The notes under the pieces: model-generated
Seen by the model: the letters and a program-made list of their open reading frames with translations, nothing else
What the model was told of the DNA's origin: nothing
The model's database searches: none
DNA from: GCA-2733415 sp049614485
Lineage (GTDB): Bacteria > Bacteroidota > Bacteroidia > Flavobacteriales > Flavobacteriaceae
Direction of reading: 5' to 3'
Assembly: GCA_049614485.1 (NCBI GenBank)
Contig: JBMZDR010000004.1
Coordinates: forward strand, 1-64,000
DNA: 64,000 bases
Translations under genes and position numbers: made by a program
In this document: positions 44,084 to 53,895 of the stretch, one piece after another
Layout: the number at the start of each line of letters is the position of its first letter
Position numbering within the stretch: position 1 is the stretch's first letter

Positions 44084-47000
44084 ATGAAAAATACTTATAA
44101 ACTAATATTATTGTTGTTGTCGATAAATACATTGATAGCACAAAATTCGATTAAAAGCATTAATACAACCATATTACAAAGCGCCTTGAACAGTCAAATA
44201 AATGACGGTTATCAAGCAGAAGATGTTTTAAGTTGGAAAATTCAAAGTGATGCATCTTCATTAAATAAAGACGCTTGGTATTATTATTTGGTTCAAACTC
44301 ATAATGGAATTGAAGTACGAAACGCTTTAGCAAATATAAATGTGAGTAATGGAAGCGCTAGCCTTAACAACATTTCTTTTGTTAAAAATGCGGGATTAAA
44401 AGCAAATTCAAGTATTCCTCTTTTAAACGAAAGTGATGCTGTACAAAAATCATTAGAGTACTTAAATATAAATTCTAGCAGTAAATTAAAAGTTGTTGAG
44501 AAAAATAAAAATGGTATTATTTTTAATAAAATTGATGTCACACTAAGTGAGGTAAGTGTAGAGTTGGTTTATGAGATAACTAAAAAAGGTAATTTAAAAT
44601 TAGCATGGAATGTTAATTTAGAATTGAAAAATCAACCACATTGGTGGAATATTAGAATTGATGCTGCTACTGGAGAGTATATTAATAAAAACGATTGGGT
44701 TACATCTTGTACATTTGGAGAAAGTAGCATGACCCATGCGTCACACACTAAAGAAGAAGTGTTTGATTTTTTTGTAAATGATTCAAAAGAAAATAATAAC
44801 ACAGAAACATCATTCATGGCTCCTTCATACCGTGTGTTACCATACTATATTGAGAGCCCTAACCATGGTGATTTTGAGTTGATTGTTAACCCTTCTCATT
44901 CTACTTCTTCTCCTAATGGGTGGCATTTTGATGGGGTTATAAGGTCAGATACAAGAGGAAACAACGTTGTTGCTTATGACGATTCAAGCAATCCAAATAA
45001 TAATGGACCAACAACAAATCAAAGTGCTTCAGGATTAGTTTTTGATTATGCTTATGGTGGTCCTGGAGTTGCAGCTAATACGTATATTGATTCTGCAGTC
45101 ACCAACTTATTTTATGTATCAAATGTTGTACATGATGTATATTACTTATACGGTTTTGATGAAGCTTCAGGGAATTTCCAAGAACAAAACTACGGAAATG
45201 GCGGAGATGGTGGAGACCCTGTCCTAGCAGAAGCTCAAGATGGAGGAGGGACTAACAATGCAAATTTTACAACTCCTAATGATAATGCTTTTAATAATAG
45301 CCCTAGGATGCAAATGTATTTGTGGGATCAAGGTGCTTATGACCCTAACCAAGGACCACTACTAGAGGTTAACAATACAGTAATAGCTGGAATTTACCCA
45401 GCTTTAGATAATAATTTTGATGCACCAGGGCATGTTACGCCAAATGGGGCAATTACTGCTGATTTAGTATTAGCAAGAGATGGATCTTTACCTATCAATG
45501 ATCTGTGTCAAACTGCAACTAATGGAGCAAATATGAACGGTAAAATTGTTGTCATAAAAAGAGGAGATTGTAGTTTTGTTTCTAAAGTTGTTAAGGCTCA
45601 AAATGAAGGCGCTATTGCGGTGTTGATATTAAATAACGTTGCTGGAAATATACTTATGGGAGGAACAACAGCTGATGGAACAGTGACTATCCCTGCTTAT
45701 AGTTTAAATCAATCTGATGGAGATATATTGCTTAATCAAATGGATATAGAGACTGTAAATGCAACATTTTATGAGCCTACACCTCCGCCTCCATTTGTAA
45801 ATATAGATGGCGATTTTGATAATGGTGTAATTGCTCATGAATTTGGTCATGGAATTAATAAACGATTAGTAGGGGGTCGAAATAATACGAGCTGTGTAAG
45901 TGCAACTGAGTCCATGGGAGAAGGTTGGGGAGATTATATAGGAAAAGTTTTATTACTAAAAAATTTAGATAATGGTATTGCGTTTTCTGGTACAGGGACA
46001 TTTGTTGTTGGTCAAGCGCCAGATGGTGTAGGGATAAGACCACAAGCATACTCAGGTGACATAGAAAACAACCCAATGACTTATGAAACTTTAAGAGCAG
46101 ATACAGCAAACGCAACCTACTCCGTTCCTCATGGTGTAGGTTCAGTTTGGGCCGGAATGTTATGGGATCTGACTTGGGATTTAATAGCTATCCATGGTTT
46201 TAATTCAGATATATATGATGTTAACGGAACAGAAGGTAATATTGTAGCATTAAAATTAATTGTAGAAGCAATGAAAACCACACCTTGTCAACCTGGTTTT
46301 GTAGATGGTAGAGATGCTATTTTACTTGCTGATCAAACGTTGTTTGGCGGTGCAAATGAATGTGCTATTTGGGGAGCTTTTGCTAGAAGAGGTTTAGGCG
46401 AAAATGCAGATCAAGGATCTGTAAATAGTACATCTGATGGAATGCATGATTATACAAACCCAGCTGCATGTGCTGCAAACTATGTAATGACTATTGGTGG
46501 TGATACAGAAGTTTGTGAAGGAGGAAGTCTTGATTTTGATATGGTATTTAATGCTCAAAACGGATGGAATACTGCTGTTGGTTTTATTGCATCAGGTCAG
46601 CCAGGAGGTTCTACAGTGTCATTTTCTCCAACTACAATTAGTGATACAGGATTGGTGACTATGAACGTAGCTAATTTAGCGCCAGGAAATCATACTATCA
46701 CGGTAACTCCTGGAGGAGATACAAATAAAAACCTAACATTAAATATTGTTGTTAATGCTGAAAATCCAATCTTGGGAGATGGTGATACCCAATATTCTGA
46801 TAACGGAGGTGCCTACACGTCATTTAATGATGGAGCTACTATTGCTATAGCGCCTGGTAATAACTTAGATTTAAACTTGCCAACTGCATTTGCAGGATCA
46901 TTATTATGGACGGCACCAAACGGAACAACTTATACAACAGACACAGTTAACTTTACAAATATTGTTGACGGAAATACTGCTGTAGAAGGTGCTTGGACTG

Positions 47001-47344
47001 TTGTAGCATCATTTGATAACGAATGTTCAACAAGTTCAGAAACTGTTAACTTTACAGTTAATGTAGATCCGTCTTTAAGTGTTAATGAAAATGAGTTTGA
47101 TAATTTAAGTATTTATCCAAATCCAACTAGCGGTATACTAAGCATAGGAAGTTCTAATAACTTAGATGCTGCAATAGTAAGTGTTTATGATATAGCTGGT
47201 AGAGCTTTAAATAACGCTGTAGCTGCAAAACACAATTCAAGTAATGAATTAAGTTTAAATATGAGTCAATTAGCTTCAGGTGTTTACTTTGTAACTATTG
47301 AAGATAGAGATCATAAATCAACTAAAAAGATTATTAAAGAGTAA
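44084..47344 (+). CDS. M36 (fungalysin) metalloprotease with PA domain and T9SS type A sorting domain
   Basis: 1086 residues. Signal peptide, an FTP-type propeptide at about 20-205, and the M36 catalytic domain with zinc motif H585-E-F-G-H589 (IAHEFGHGINKRL) and the downstream Glu in ESMGEGWGDY. A protease-associated (PA) domain is inserted before it (about 455-570: GKIVVIKRGDCSFVSKVVKAQ). Ig-like segments follow, and the last 75 residues are a type A T9SS signal (LSIYPNPTSGILSIG, GVYFVTI, TKKIIKE). It is a secreted protease, probably for extracellular protein breakdown. A terminator follows. Confidence 0.95.
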   Translation: MKNTYKLILLLLSINTLIAQNSIKSINTTILQSALNSQINDGYQAEDVLSWKIQSDASSLNKDAWYYYLVQTHNGIEVRNALANINVSNGSASLNNISFVKNAGLKANSSIPLLNESDAVQKSLEYLNINSSSKLKVVEKNKNGIIFNKIDVTLSEVSVELVYEITKKGNLKLAWNVNLELKNQPHWWNIRIDAATGEYINKNDWVTSCTFGESSMTHASHTKEEVFDFFVNDSKENNNTETSFMAPSYRVLPYYIESPNHGDFELIVNPSHSTSSPNGWHFDGVIRSDTRGNNVVAYDDSSNPNNNGPTTNQSASGLVFDYAYGGPGVAANTYIDSAVTNLFYVSNVVHDVYYLYGFDEASGNFQEQNYGNGGDGGDPVLAEAQDGGGTNNANFTTPNDNAFNNSPRMQMYLWDQGAYDPNQGPLLEVNNTVIAGIYPALDNNFDAPGHVTPNGAITADLVLARDGSLPINDLCQTATNGANMNGKIVVIKRGDCSFVSKVVKAQNEGAIAVLILNNVAGNILMGGTTADGTVTIPAYSLNQSDGDILLNQMDIETVNATFYEPTPPPPFVNIDGDFDNGVIAHEFGHGINKRLVGGRNNTSCVSATESMGEGWGDYIGKVLLLKNLDNGIAFSGTGTFVVGQAPDGVGIRPQAYSGDIENNPMTYETLRADTANATYSVPHGVGSVWAGMLWDLTWDLIAIHGFNSDIYDVNGTEGNIVALKLIVEAMKTTPCQPGFVDGRDAILLADQTLFGGANECAIWGAFARRGLGENADQGSVNSTSDGMHDYTNPAACAANYVMTIGGDTEVCEGGSLDFDMVFNAQNGWNTAVGFIASGQPGGSTVSFSPTTISDTGLVTMNVANLAPGNHTITVTPGGDTNKNLTLNIVVNAENPILGDGDTQYSDNGGAYTSFNDGATIAIAPGNNLDLNLPTAFAGSLLWTAPNGTTYTTDTVNFTNIVDGNTAVEGAWTVVASFDNECSTSSETVNFTVNVDPSLSVNENEFDNLSIYPNPTSGILSIGSSNNLDAAIVSVYDIAGRALNNAVAAKHNSSNELSLNMSQLASGVYFVTIEDRDHKSTKKIIKE

Positions 47345-47366
47345 TATTCTTAATAGATTGAAAACT

Positions 47367-47398
47367 AAAAAGGAGCGTTTTAAAACGCTCCTTTTTTT
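47367..47398. terminator. Bidirectional terminator between M36 protease and dxs
   Basis: A perfect palindrome built on AAGGAGCGTTTT / AAAACGCTCCTT with A and T runs at the ends. It overlaps the last bases of the dxs stop codon. Confidence 0.85.
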
Positions 47399-49172
47399 AT
47401 AGATAATTCTTTATGGTGTTGTAAATTTTATGTGGAGATAAGCCAACTTGATTATACAATTCGGCTACTGTACCATGTTCAATAAACTCATCAGGAATAC
47501 CAATTACCTCGATAGTGCTTTTATATTTGTTTTTAGTTGCGAATTCTAAAATTGAACTTCCAAAGCCACCACTACTACACCCATCTTCTATAGTGATAAT
47601 GGTTTGGTGTGTTTTAAAAATAGTGTGTAGTAATATCTCGTCAAGGGGTTTTATAAAGCGCATATCATAATGCGCAATTTTGTCAAGCTCATTCCCTTTT
47701 AATAACGAGAATACATCTTGTAGTGAGTTGCCAATATGACCAATACTTAATATAGCAATGTCACTACCTTTTCTTAATTCAACTCCTGTACCTAATTCTA
47801 TTTTCTGATAGGGTTGTTTCCAATCTGTTAAAACACCTCTGCCTCGTGGATATCTTATAGCTATCGGGTGGTTTAGCCCTAATTGTGATGTGTAAAGTAT
47901 ATTTCTTAATTCAACTTCATTTCTTGGAGAAAAAATAATCAAATTAGGAATACATCGTAAATAAGCCAAATCAAACACACCATGATGTGTAGCGCCATCT
48001 TCACCAACTAACCCAGCCCTGTCTAAACAAAAAATAACGGGTAGGTTTTGTAGGGCAACATCATGTATTATTTGGTCATAAGCACGTTGTAAAAACGTAG
48101 AGTAGATGTTACAAAACACCTGTAGGCCTTGTGTAGTCATACCAGCAGCTAATGTTACCGCATGCTGCTCGGCTATACCTACGTCAATTGCCCGATGAGG
48201 TAAGGCATCCATCATTATCTTTAAAGAGCTTCCGGTGGGCATTGCGGGAGTAATTCCTACAATTTTGTCATTCTTTAAAGCGAGGTCTAGAATGGTTTCT
48301 CCAAAAACATCTTGATATTTGGGAGCTAAATTTTCAGTTGGTTTAACGGCTAACTCTCCAGTTTTTGCATCAAATTTTCCTGGCGCATGATATTTTACTT
48401 GATCTTCTTCTGCTTGTTTTAAACCTTTTCCTTTGGTTGTTATAACATGAAGAAATTTAGGTCCTTTTAGTTGCTTTAAACGGCTAAATTCTGAAATTAA
48501 TTTTTCAAAATCATGACCGTCTATTGGTCCAGAATACTCAAAATTTAAAGCTTCAAATATGTTGTCTTGTCTTTGTGTGCCTTTCTTTACATTAGTAAGA
48601 TATTGTTTTAGTGCACCAACGCTCGGATCAATACCAATGGCATTATCGTTTAATATGACTAACAAGTTAGCCTTAGAGACACCGGCATGATTTAAGGCTT
48701 CAAAAGCCATTCCGCTTGCAATTGATGCGTCACCAATAACTGCTATATGTTGTTTGTCTGTTTCTCCTTTTAAGTTTGAGGCCATTGCCATGCCTAAAGC
48801 AGCAGATATTGATGTTGATGAATGTCCAACCCCAAAGGTGTCATAAATACTTTCTTTTCTACTAGGAAATCCTGCAATACCACCAAATTGTCTGTTGGTG
48901 TGAAATTGTTTTCTACGTTCAGTAAGAATTTTATGTGGATAAGCTTGATGACCCACATCCCAAACTAATTGATCATTTGGTGTGTCAAACATATAATGTA
49001 AAGCAATAGTCAATTCTACTACGCCCAAACTTGCTCCTAAATGCCCTTCTTTTGTAGCAATAATATCAATTATAAACTCGCGTAGCTCTTTCGCTAATGC
49101 AGGTAATTGCTCTTTTTTAAGCTGCCTTAAATCAGAAGGGTTAAATATTGTTTCGAGTAACTTGTTTGACAT
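47397..49172 (-). CDS. dxs: 1-deoxy-D-xylulose-5-phosphate synthase
   Basis: 591 residues. Thiamine-diphosphate enzyme: WDVGHQAYPHKILTERR, GVGHSSTSISAALGMA, GDASIASGMAFEALNHAG...NDNAIGI (TPP-binding GD...N motif) and the transketolase-like second half DVGIAEQHAVTLAAGM. It condenses pyruvate and glyceraldehyde-3-phosphate in the first step of the MEP isoprenoid pathway. It is slightly shorter than the typical 620 residues but has all domains. Its start lies 26 bp from the divergent tadA start. Confidence 0.96.
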   Translation of the reverse strand: MSNKLLETIFNPSDLRQLKKEQLPALAKELREFIIDIIATKEGHLGASLGVVELTIALHYMFDTPNDQLVWDVGHQAYPHKILTERRKQFHTNRQFGGIAGFPSRKESIYDTFGVGHSSTSISAALGMAMASNLKGETDKQHIAVIGDASIASGMAFEALNHAGVSKANLLVILNDNAIGIDPSVGALKQYLTNVKKGTQRQDNIFEALNFEYSGPIDGHDFEKLISEFSRLKQLKGPKFLHVITTKGKGLKQAEEDQVKYHAPGKFDAKTGELAVKPTENLAPKYQDVFGETILDLALKNDKIVGITPAMPTGSSLKIMMDALPHRAIDVGIAEQHAVTLAAGMTTQGLQVFCNIYSTFLQRAYDQIIHDVALQNLPVIFCLDRAGLVGEDGATHHGVFDLAYLRCIPNLIIFSPRNEVELRNILYTSQLGLNHPIAIRYPRGRGVLTDWKQPYQKIELGTGVELRKGSDIAILSIGHIGNSLQDVFSLLKGNELDKIAHYDMRFIKPLDEILLHTIFKTHQTIITIEDGCSSGGFGSSILEFATKNKYKSTIEVIGIPDEFIEHGTVAELYNQVGLSPHKIYNTIKNYL

Positions 49173-49198
49173 TCAGCAAAAATAGTACTTTTACCATT

Positions 49199-49648
49199 AT
49201 GGAGGATGTGTTTTCAGATGAATACTTTATGAAAAAAGCACTGCAAGAAGCAGAAATGGCTTTTGAAAAAGGAGAAATACCTGTTGGGGCGGTTATTGTT
49301 GTGGATAACCGTGTTATTGCAAGATCACATAATTTAACTGAATTGTTAAATGATGTTACTGCTCATGCAGAAATGCAAGCAATTACAGCTGCTGCAGATT
49401 TTTTAGGTGGTAAATATTTGAAAAAATGTAAGCTTTATGTGACTTTAGAGCCTTGTCAAATGTGTGCTGGAGCCTTGTATTGGTCGCAAATTGACACTAT
49501 AATTTTTGGTGCCACAGATGAGTCTAGAGGCTATCAAACCATGAACACTAAATTACATCCAAAAACAAAGGTTATTGGAGGTGTGTTAGCTGAAGATTGT
49601 AGTAAATTGATGAAACGTTTTTTTATAGAGAAACGGAATTTAAATTAA
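49199..49648 (+). CDS. tadA: tRNA-specific adenosine deaminase
   Basis: 149 residues from the ATG at 49199 (MEDVFSDEYFMKKALQEA). An upstream in-frame start at 49148 would run into the dxs coding region and add a stretch unlike the family. Zinc site: H56-A-E58 (VTAHAEMQAI) and C86/C89 (EPCQMCAGALYW). It converts adenosine-34 to inosine in tRNA-Arg(ACG), an essential step. Divergent from dxs. Confidence 0.95.
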   Translation: MEDVFSDEYFMKKALQEAEMAFEKGEIPVGAVIVVDNRVIARSHNLTELLNDVTAHAEMQAITAAADFLGGKYLKKCKLYVTLEPCQMCAGALYWSQIDTIIFGATDESRGYQTMNTKLHPKTKVIGGVLAEDCSKLMKRFFIEKRNLN

Positions 49649-49678
49649 AAAAGAGAAGCTCTTTTGCGTCTCTTTTTT
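49647..49678. terminator. Terminator between tadA and the TPR gene
   Basis: AAAAAAGAGAAGC and GCGTCTCTTTTTT pair over 13 positions with one mismatch and a 6-nt loop. It serves converging genes. Confidence 0.75.
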
Positions 49679-49696
49679 AAATTGAAAACAGAAATA

Positions 49697-50410
49697 TTAT
49701 TTTTTATCAGGACTTATAGCTTCTTCTTTTTGAGCAAGCACCCCTTTTTTGTTTTCTAGTGCCAATATAAATTCTGGATCAAGTTTTAAGGCTTCATCAA
49801 AAATAGAAACAACTTTAGTAGTATTTCCTTTGTCAAGATTGTACTCTATCAATCCTAAAATATTTAAGAAAGCAGCCTTTATAGGTGTTTCTATATAGTT
49901 GTTTCCTTTTACAAAAATACGAACTTTTTCATCATTAGAATTCTGTAGCCCATAGTTAATAGTTGCTTTAGCTTCTCCAAAACGTTGGATGCTAAACTGC
50001 AATTGCGCTAATTCATAAGCATCTAAAACACTATTGTTTTTCTGAATTAAAGCTTCGTAGTTTTCAATAGATTTTTTAGGATTATTGATGCTTTTAAAAC
50101 TAATCGCCTTTGTTTTTAAAGCCAATTCAGAAGTCGATTCTCCAACAACTTTTAATGCTTGTGTTGGTTTGTTTGCCTGTAAATACATAAACCCTAGAGT
50201 GTCTTTTTTAGCTTCTGTTGGGGCTAAAACTATTAAGTGGCTTAATCCTGAAATTGCACCATCTAAATCATTATTGTTAAGCATCATTTTGTAATACGCT
50301 TGGTAATGACTTATTAATGCAGTTTCTATATTGGCTCCTTTTTTATTTTTTTGTGCTTGGGTATTAGTAAATGCAACTAATGCGATTAAGCATACTATTA
50401 TTTTTTTCAT
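49697..50410 (-). CDS. Exported TPR-repeat protein of unknown function
   Basis: 237 residues. Signal peptide MKKIIVCLIALVAFTNTQAQ, then TPR-type helical pairs (SHYQAYYKMMLNNNDLDGAISGL, YEALIQKNNSVLDAYELAQLQ, IFDEALKLDPEFILALENKKG). No catalytic motif. It lies 22 bp past the NAD-epimerase-like gene on the same strand, so it ends an operon of three genes (M28 peptidase, epimerase, TPR). Confidence 0.82.
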   Translation of the reverse strand: MKKIIVCLIALVAFTNTQAQKNKKGANIETALISHYQAYYKMMLNNNDLDGAISGLSHLIVLAPTEAKKDTLGFMYLQANKPTQALKVVGESTSELALKTKAISFKSINNPKKSIENYEALIQKNNSVLDAYELAQLQFSIQRFGEAKATINYGLQNSNDEKVRIFVKGNNYIETPIKAAFLNILGLIEYNLDKGNTTKVVSIFDEALKLDPEFILALENKKGVLAQKEEAISPDKK

Positions 50411-50432
50411 AAGATTAAATTATTGACTTGAG

Positions 50433-51215
50433 CTACGAAAGTATTAAATTATTTTTAAATTGATAATTTAATAGTGTGCTGATTTTTTCAGAAGAAACCT
50501 CTTTTAAATTGCTTTTAGAATTGTCAGTTATTATCGGAGGCGGTAGTTTTAAAAACTGACAACAAGTGGTGTAATAAGTTGCTTTAGATGGGTGATACGG
50601 ATTGACAATATTAAAGATGTTGTTTGTAGTGCTAGTTTTTAACAGTTGCTTGATAACAGCAATACAATCCTCTAAATGAATAAGGTTAATTAAGTCGTTA
50701 GAAGTCTTTAATTGCTTTCCTGATATATGGTAGGCAGGGTGTCTGCCAGCACCAATTAAGCCACCTAGGCGGAATATATTTGTACTAAAACTCTTGTTAT
50801 TTAATAAGAGTTGTTCAACTTCTATAATTTGTTTTACGCTTTCTCTTAATGGGTTAGTGTCAGTTTCCTCTGTTATAATACCAGATGCGTTTCCGTAAAC
50901 TGAAATTGAGCTTGTATAGGTTACCCGTTTAATGGTTGATGCCTTTATTTTAGGAATCAAATCTGCAATTAATTGTGCATAGTTTTCTGCTTTTGGAGGT
51001 ATGGTAATAATCAGTTCCTCAACGTTTAAAAAGGCATCTAAGTTACTTGATTGTTGTTCTAAATTTATTTGGAATACATTTATGCCTAATGCACTTAATG
51101 TTTTAGTTTTTCCTGCTGTTGTCGTACTTCCATTCACGATGCAATCATTTTTCAGAAGTGTTTTTGCTAATGGTAACCCTAACCAACCGCAACCTAAAAT
51201 CGCTACTTTAGTCAT
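50433..51215 (-). CDS. NAD(P)-binding epimerase/dehydratase-like protein
   Basis: 260 residues. Rossmann start TKVAILGCGWLGLPLAKTLL; substrate region VTYTSSISVYGNASG and IFRLGGLIGAGRHP, then NLIHLEDCIAVI. This is the YeeZ-like extended SDR/NAD-epimerase group without a known substrate. Its start overlaps the M28 peptidase gene end by 8 bp, so they are translationally coupled. Confidence 0.85.
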   Translation of the reverse strand: MTKVAILGCGWLGLPLAKTLLKNDCIVNGSTTTAGKTKTLSALGINVFQINLEQQSSNLDAFLNVEELIITIPPKAENYAQLIADLIPKIKASTIKRVTYTSSISVYGNASGIITEETDTNPLRESVKQIIEVEQLLLNNKSFSTNIFRLGGLIGAGRHPAYHISGKQLKTSNDLINLIHLEDCIAVIKQLLKTSTTNNIFNIVNPYHPSKATYYTTCCQFLKLPPPIITDNSKSNLKEVSSEKISTLLNYQFKNNLILS

Positions 51216-53493
51216 TAAATTGTATGGTGTTTTTTGTTATTACTGCATCGTTTATTACAAAAGGTTTTGGGATCATATTTTCTTTTCGTTTGGGAATATT
51301 TAAATCGTTATTTTCTAAAATATCATGTGATATTTCAAGTAATTCAATGTGGGGTTTGGTCTTAGTGTCAATACTAAAACTAAGCTCTAAAGGTTCATTG
51401 TTAACTATAGAATAAGTTGCTATTCTGTGGCTTTTATCATTAATAAATTTAGAAACAATTTTTGTTGGAATTTCAGTGCCATTGATGCTGAAGTTTTTAA
51501 AGTTATTTTTGGTTTCGGAGTTAATTTCAATGCTGTTCAATTTCCTGTTAGGAAGTACACATAATTTTATATGTCTGTCATTATTGATAATGGTATCAAC
51601 AGATATATGAAATTCTGACTTTGGCAAGTTGATATTTTTAGCTAAAGCAACGTTATTGAACTGTGTGTTGTATTTACTTCCAAATGTAATGACGTTTTTT
51701 TTAGAAACAGTATCTTTAAAATAAGATGAATTCCAATCATCTAAAATGGCATCATACGTTAACCAATAACTTTTTTGTGTGTCATTATCTTGTAAATAAA
51801 CTAAACTATTCGGTTTTGGTTGCTGTGCAGTAAAATCATTATTTAAGTGTGCTAACACGAAAACAATTCCGGAGGCTATAAACAATATATGCCCGAGAGA
51901 TTTTTTACGCCGTATAAAACCTAAAACAGGTACTAATAATCCAAATAACAATACTGTTAATACGCTTGAAGACACCACAATTTTTAGGCCCAATGCTATT
52001 GGGAATTGTGGTATAAAAGGAACAAAGACAAATATTGTAGGTAAGCACAATAAGGTTATAGCTATGATGCTTGGTTTTTCTTTTTGTAATAAAAAGAAGA
52101 ATAAGCCTAAAGTAAAATACAGCGGAATGATAAAGAAGCTGGCGCCTTCTAACACTTGTGAGATTAATAGGTTAATCAATAACCAAATAAGAATTGGAGC
52201 GACCAGTAATTCTTTTGTGTTGTTAGATGTGTATACTTTTTTATAAATGTAAAAAGTGATGCTTAGTGTGAGTAATACAAAAAACAAAATATATGTATGT
52301 CCGTTATACGTGAAACCTTGTAGTATTTCTGAGTAATGTGGGTAGAGGTTTAAAATTGCTTTCCAGCCTATAAAACCTATAGTTCCATTAATTATTAATG
52401 CTGAAAATAATGCCAAAAACCCTTTTCCAATTTCTTTGTTATTCAATTTTTTTTTGCGTTTTCCATAAATGATAAGCGCTATAAAAACTATGAATGCAAA
52501 GATGACTAAAGGTAAAATCCATGAAAAAGGATAGGAGTGCATGCCTAAAGGCGAGTTGAAATAGACCTTGTTTTCTGAGCTCTCCAGAGTAGTTAAATCA
52601 GCATTTCCGAAGTGATTCAATAACGGCATCAAATAGCTTGCTTGGTGCGATAAGGTGTTGTTGTCTAGTCGTTCTGGTGTGTCTAATGCCGTGTGATAAT
52701 CATAGTGATCATCAATAAACGCAAAATTAAACCCTTGAATATTGGCTTGTTTTCTGAATACGGTTAAATCTGTGTCATTTGGTAGTTTTTTATAAATACT
52801 ATAGGCTAATGAATTGGCAACTGGGTATTTCGGATTTGCTTTTATAAATTCATTCATTAAAGCTGCGTTTCCATCATTTGTTTCTACTAAAGTAAATGAT
52901 GGGCCACCACTACCTCTGGCTTCAAAATTTAAAATTAACCCGATATCTTTTAACCATGGATGCTCTTTTGTGAATAATCGCGCGCCATTTAAACCAAGCT
53001 CTTCACCATCTGTTAATAGTATAATGATATCATTTTTATGGGGTGTTTCTTTCGCTATAAATGCTCGAATGCCTTCTAAAATGGTCCCCACACCACTTGC
53101 AGCATCACTTGCTCCTTTTGACGAATGTCCAGCACTATCATAATGACTCATGATTACTAAAGCTTTTGAATTGTCAGACCCTTTAATTCTGGCAACAATG
53201 TTTTTTACTTTCGCAAACGTTCCCCAATCACTAAAGCTATTGCCTTCTTGTGTGTGTACATCTAAGCCTAATTTTTCTAATTCATAGATAATGTATTCCG
53301 AGGCTTTTTGATGTGATTTTGTGCCCACGGCATGTGCATCAGTCCCTAAAACTTGGACGTGTTTAAATGCTCTTGAGTTTGAAAATTCTGTAGTTGACGG
53401 ATTGTCAATAAAGTTATTTTCTGGCAATTGTGTTGTAATGCTTGCATAAGCTGCTACACATAATATGACTAAGGCGGTAATTTTTTTAAACAT
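51208..53493 (-). CDS. M28 family zinc peptidase with membrane domain
   Basis: 761 residues. Signal or anchor helix (ITALVILCVAAYASITT), then an M28 peptidase domain at about 45-300 with co-catalytic zinc residues: H117 in MSHYDSAG, D130 in GASDAASG, E164/E165 in LLTDGEELGLNGA and a C-terminal His in DDHYDYHT. About 8-9 membrane helices follow between 320 and 545 and an extracytoplasmic beta-rich tail to 761. The plan resembles eukaryotic ER aminopeptidase-like (Fxna) proteins. It is probably a membrane-bound aminopeptidase acting outside the cytoplasm. Confidence 0.93.
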   Translation of the reverse strand: MFKKITALVILCVAAYASITTQLPENNFIDNPSTTEFSNSRAFKHVQVLGTDAHAVGTKSHQKASEYIIYELEKLGLDVHTQEGNSFSDWGTFAKVKNIVARIKGSDNSKALVIMSHYDSAGHSSKGASDAASGVGTILEGIRAFIAKETPHKNDIIILLTDGEELGLNGARLFTKEHPWLKDIGLILNFEARGSGGPSFTLVETNDGNAALMNEFIKANPKYPVANSLAYSIYKKLPNDTDLTVFRKQANIQGFNFAFIDDHYDYHTALDTPERLDNNTLSHQASYLMPLLNHFGNADLTTLESSENKVYFNSPLGMHSYPFSWILPLVIFAFIVFIALIIYGKRKKKLNNKEIGKGFLALFSALIINGTIGFIGWKAILNLYPHYSEILQGFTYNGHTYILFFVLLTLSITFYIYKKVYTSNNTKELLVAPILIWLLINLLISQVLEGASFFIIPLYFTLGLFFFLLQKEKPSIIAITLLCLPTIFVFVPFIPQFPIALGLKIVVSSSVLTVLLFGLLVPVLGFIRRKKSLGHILFIASGIVFVLAHLNNDFTAQQPKPNSLVYLQDNDTQKSYWLTYDAILDDWNSSYFKDTVSKKNVITFGSKYNTQFNNVALAKNINLPKSEFHISVDTIINNDRHIKLCVLPNRKLNSIEINSETKNNFKNFSINGTEIPTKIVSKFINDKSHRIATYSIVNNEPLELSFSIDTKTKPHIELLEISHDILENNDLNIPKRKENMIPKPFVINDAVITKNTIQFND

Positions 53494-53541
53494 GATACTA
53501 AGGTTAGGTTGTTGGAAAAGATTAAGAAGTGTTTAATTGTA

Positions 53542-53892
53542 TTATTCTTTTCGTTTTACTAAAGCGTAATAATCATTGTCTAAGGGGAGGTAACCTTGGT
53601 TGTAAACAAAATAATATACCGTGCCGATTTTTGTAGTATAAGTTGATGTAAAATAAGAAAAGTCAAACCCTTTTTCAATCAGTTTGCTTCGGGAAGTTTT
53701 GGTTTTATCTTCAGGATTTAAATCTTCCAAAATGCGCCAGTTTTTGCGTAAACGGTTATTGATATTTCTGATGAGGTTCTTGGAGTCTTTATTAATACGG
53801 TTGTTGTATTCGTTTCTACAACTGTCATCACAGAACTTTTTATCCGCACGTCCTTTAATAGGTTGTTTACATTCTAAACAGGTTTTTTCCAT
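53542..53892 (-). CDS. Small zinc-ribbon protein of unknown function
   Basis: 116 residues. N-terminal four-cysteine site C5-x2-C8 and C21-x3-C25 (TCLECKQPIKG, KKFCDDSCRNEYNN), followed by a basic helix and a tyrosine-rich C-terminal part. The finger resembles treble-clef or ribbon types that bind nucleic acid, but no family name is certain. It lies 3 bp after the DUF1287 gene and is probably co-transcribed with it. Confidence 0.82.
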   Translation of the reverse strand: MEKTCLECKQPIKGRADKKFCDDSCRNEYNNRINKDSKNLIRNINNRLRKNWRILEDLNPEDKTKTSRSKLIEKGFDFSYFTSTYTTKIGTVYYFVYNQGYLPLDNDYYALVKRKE

Positions 53893-53895
53893 GAT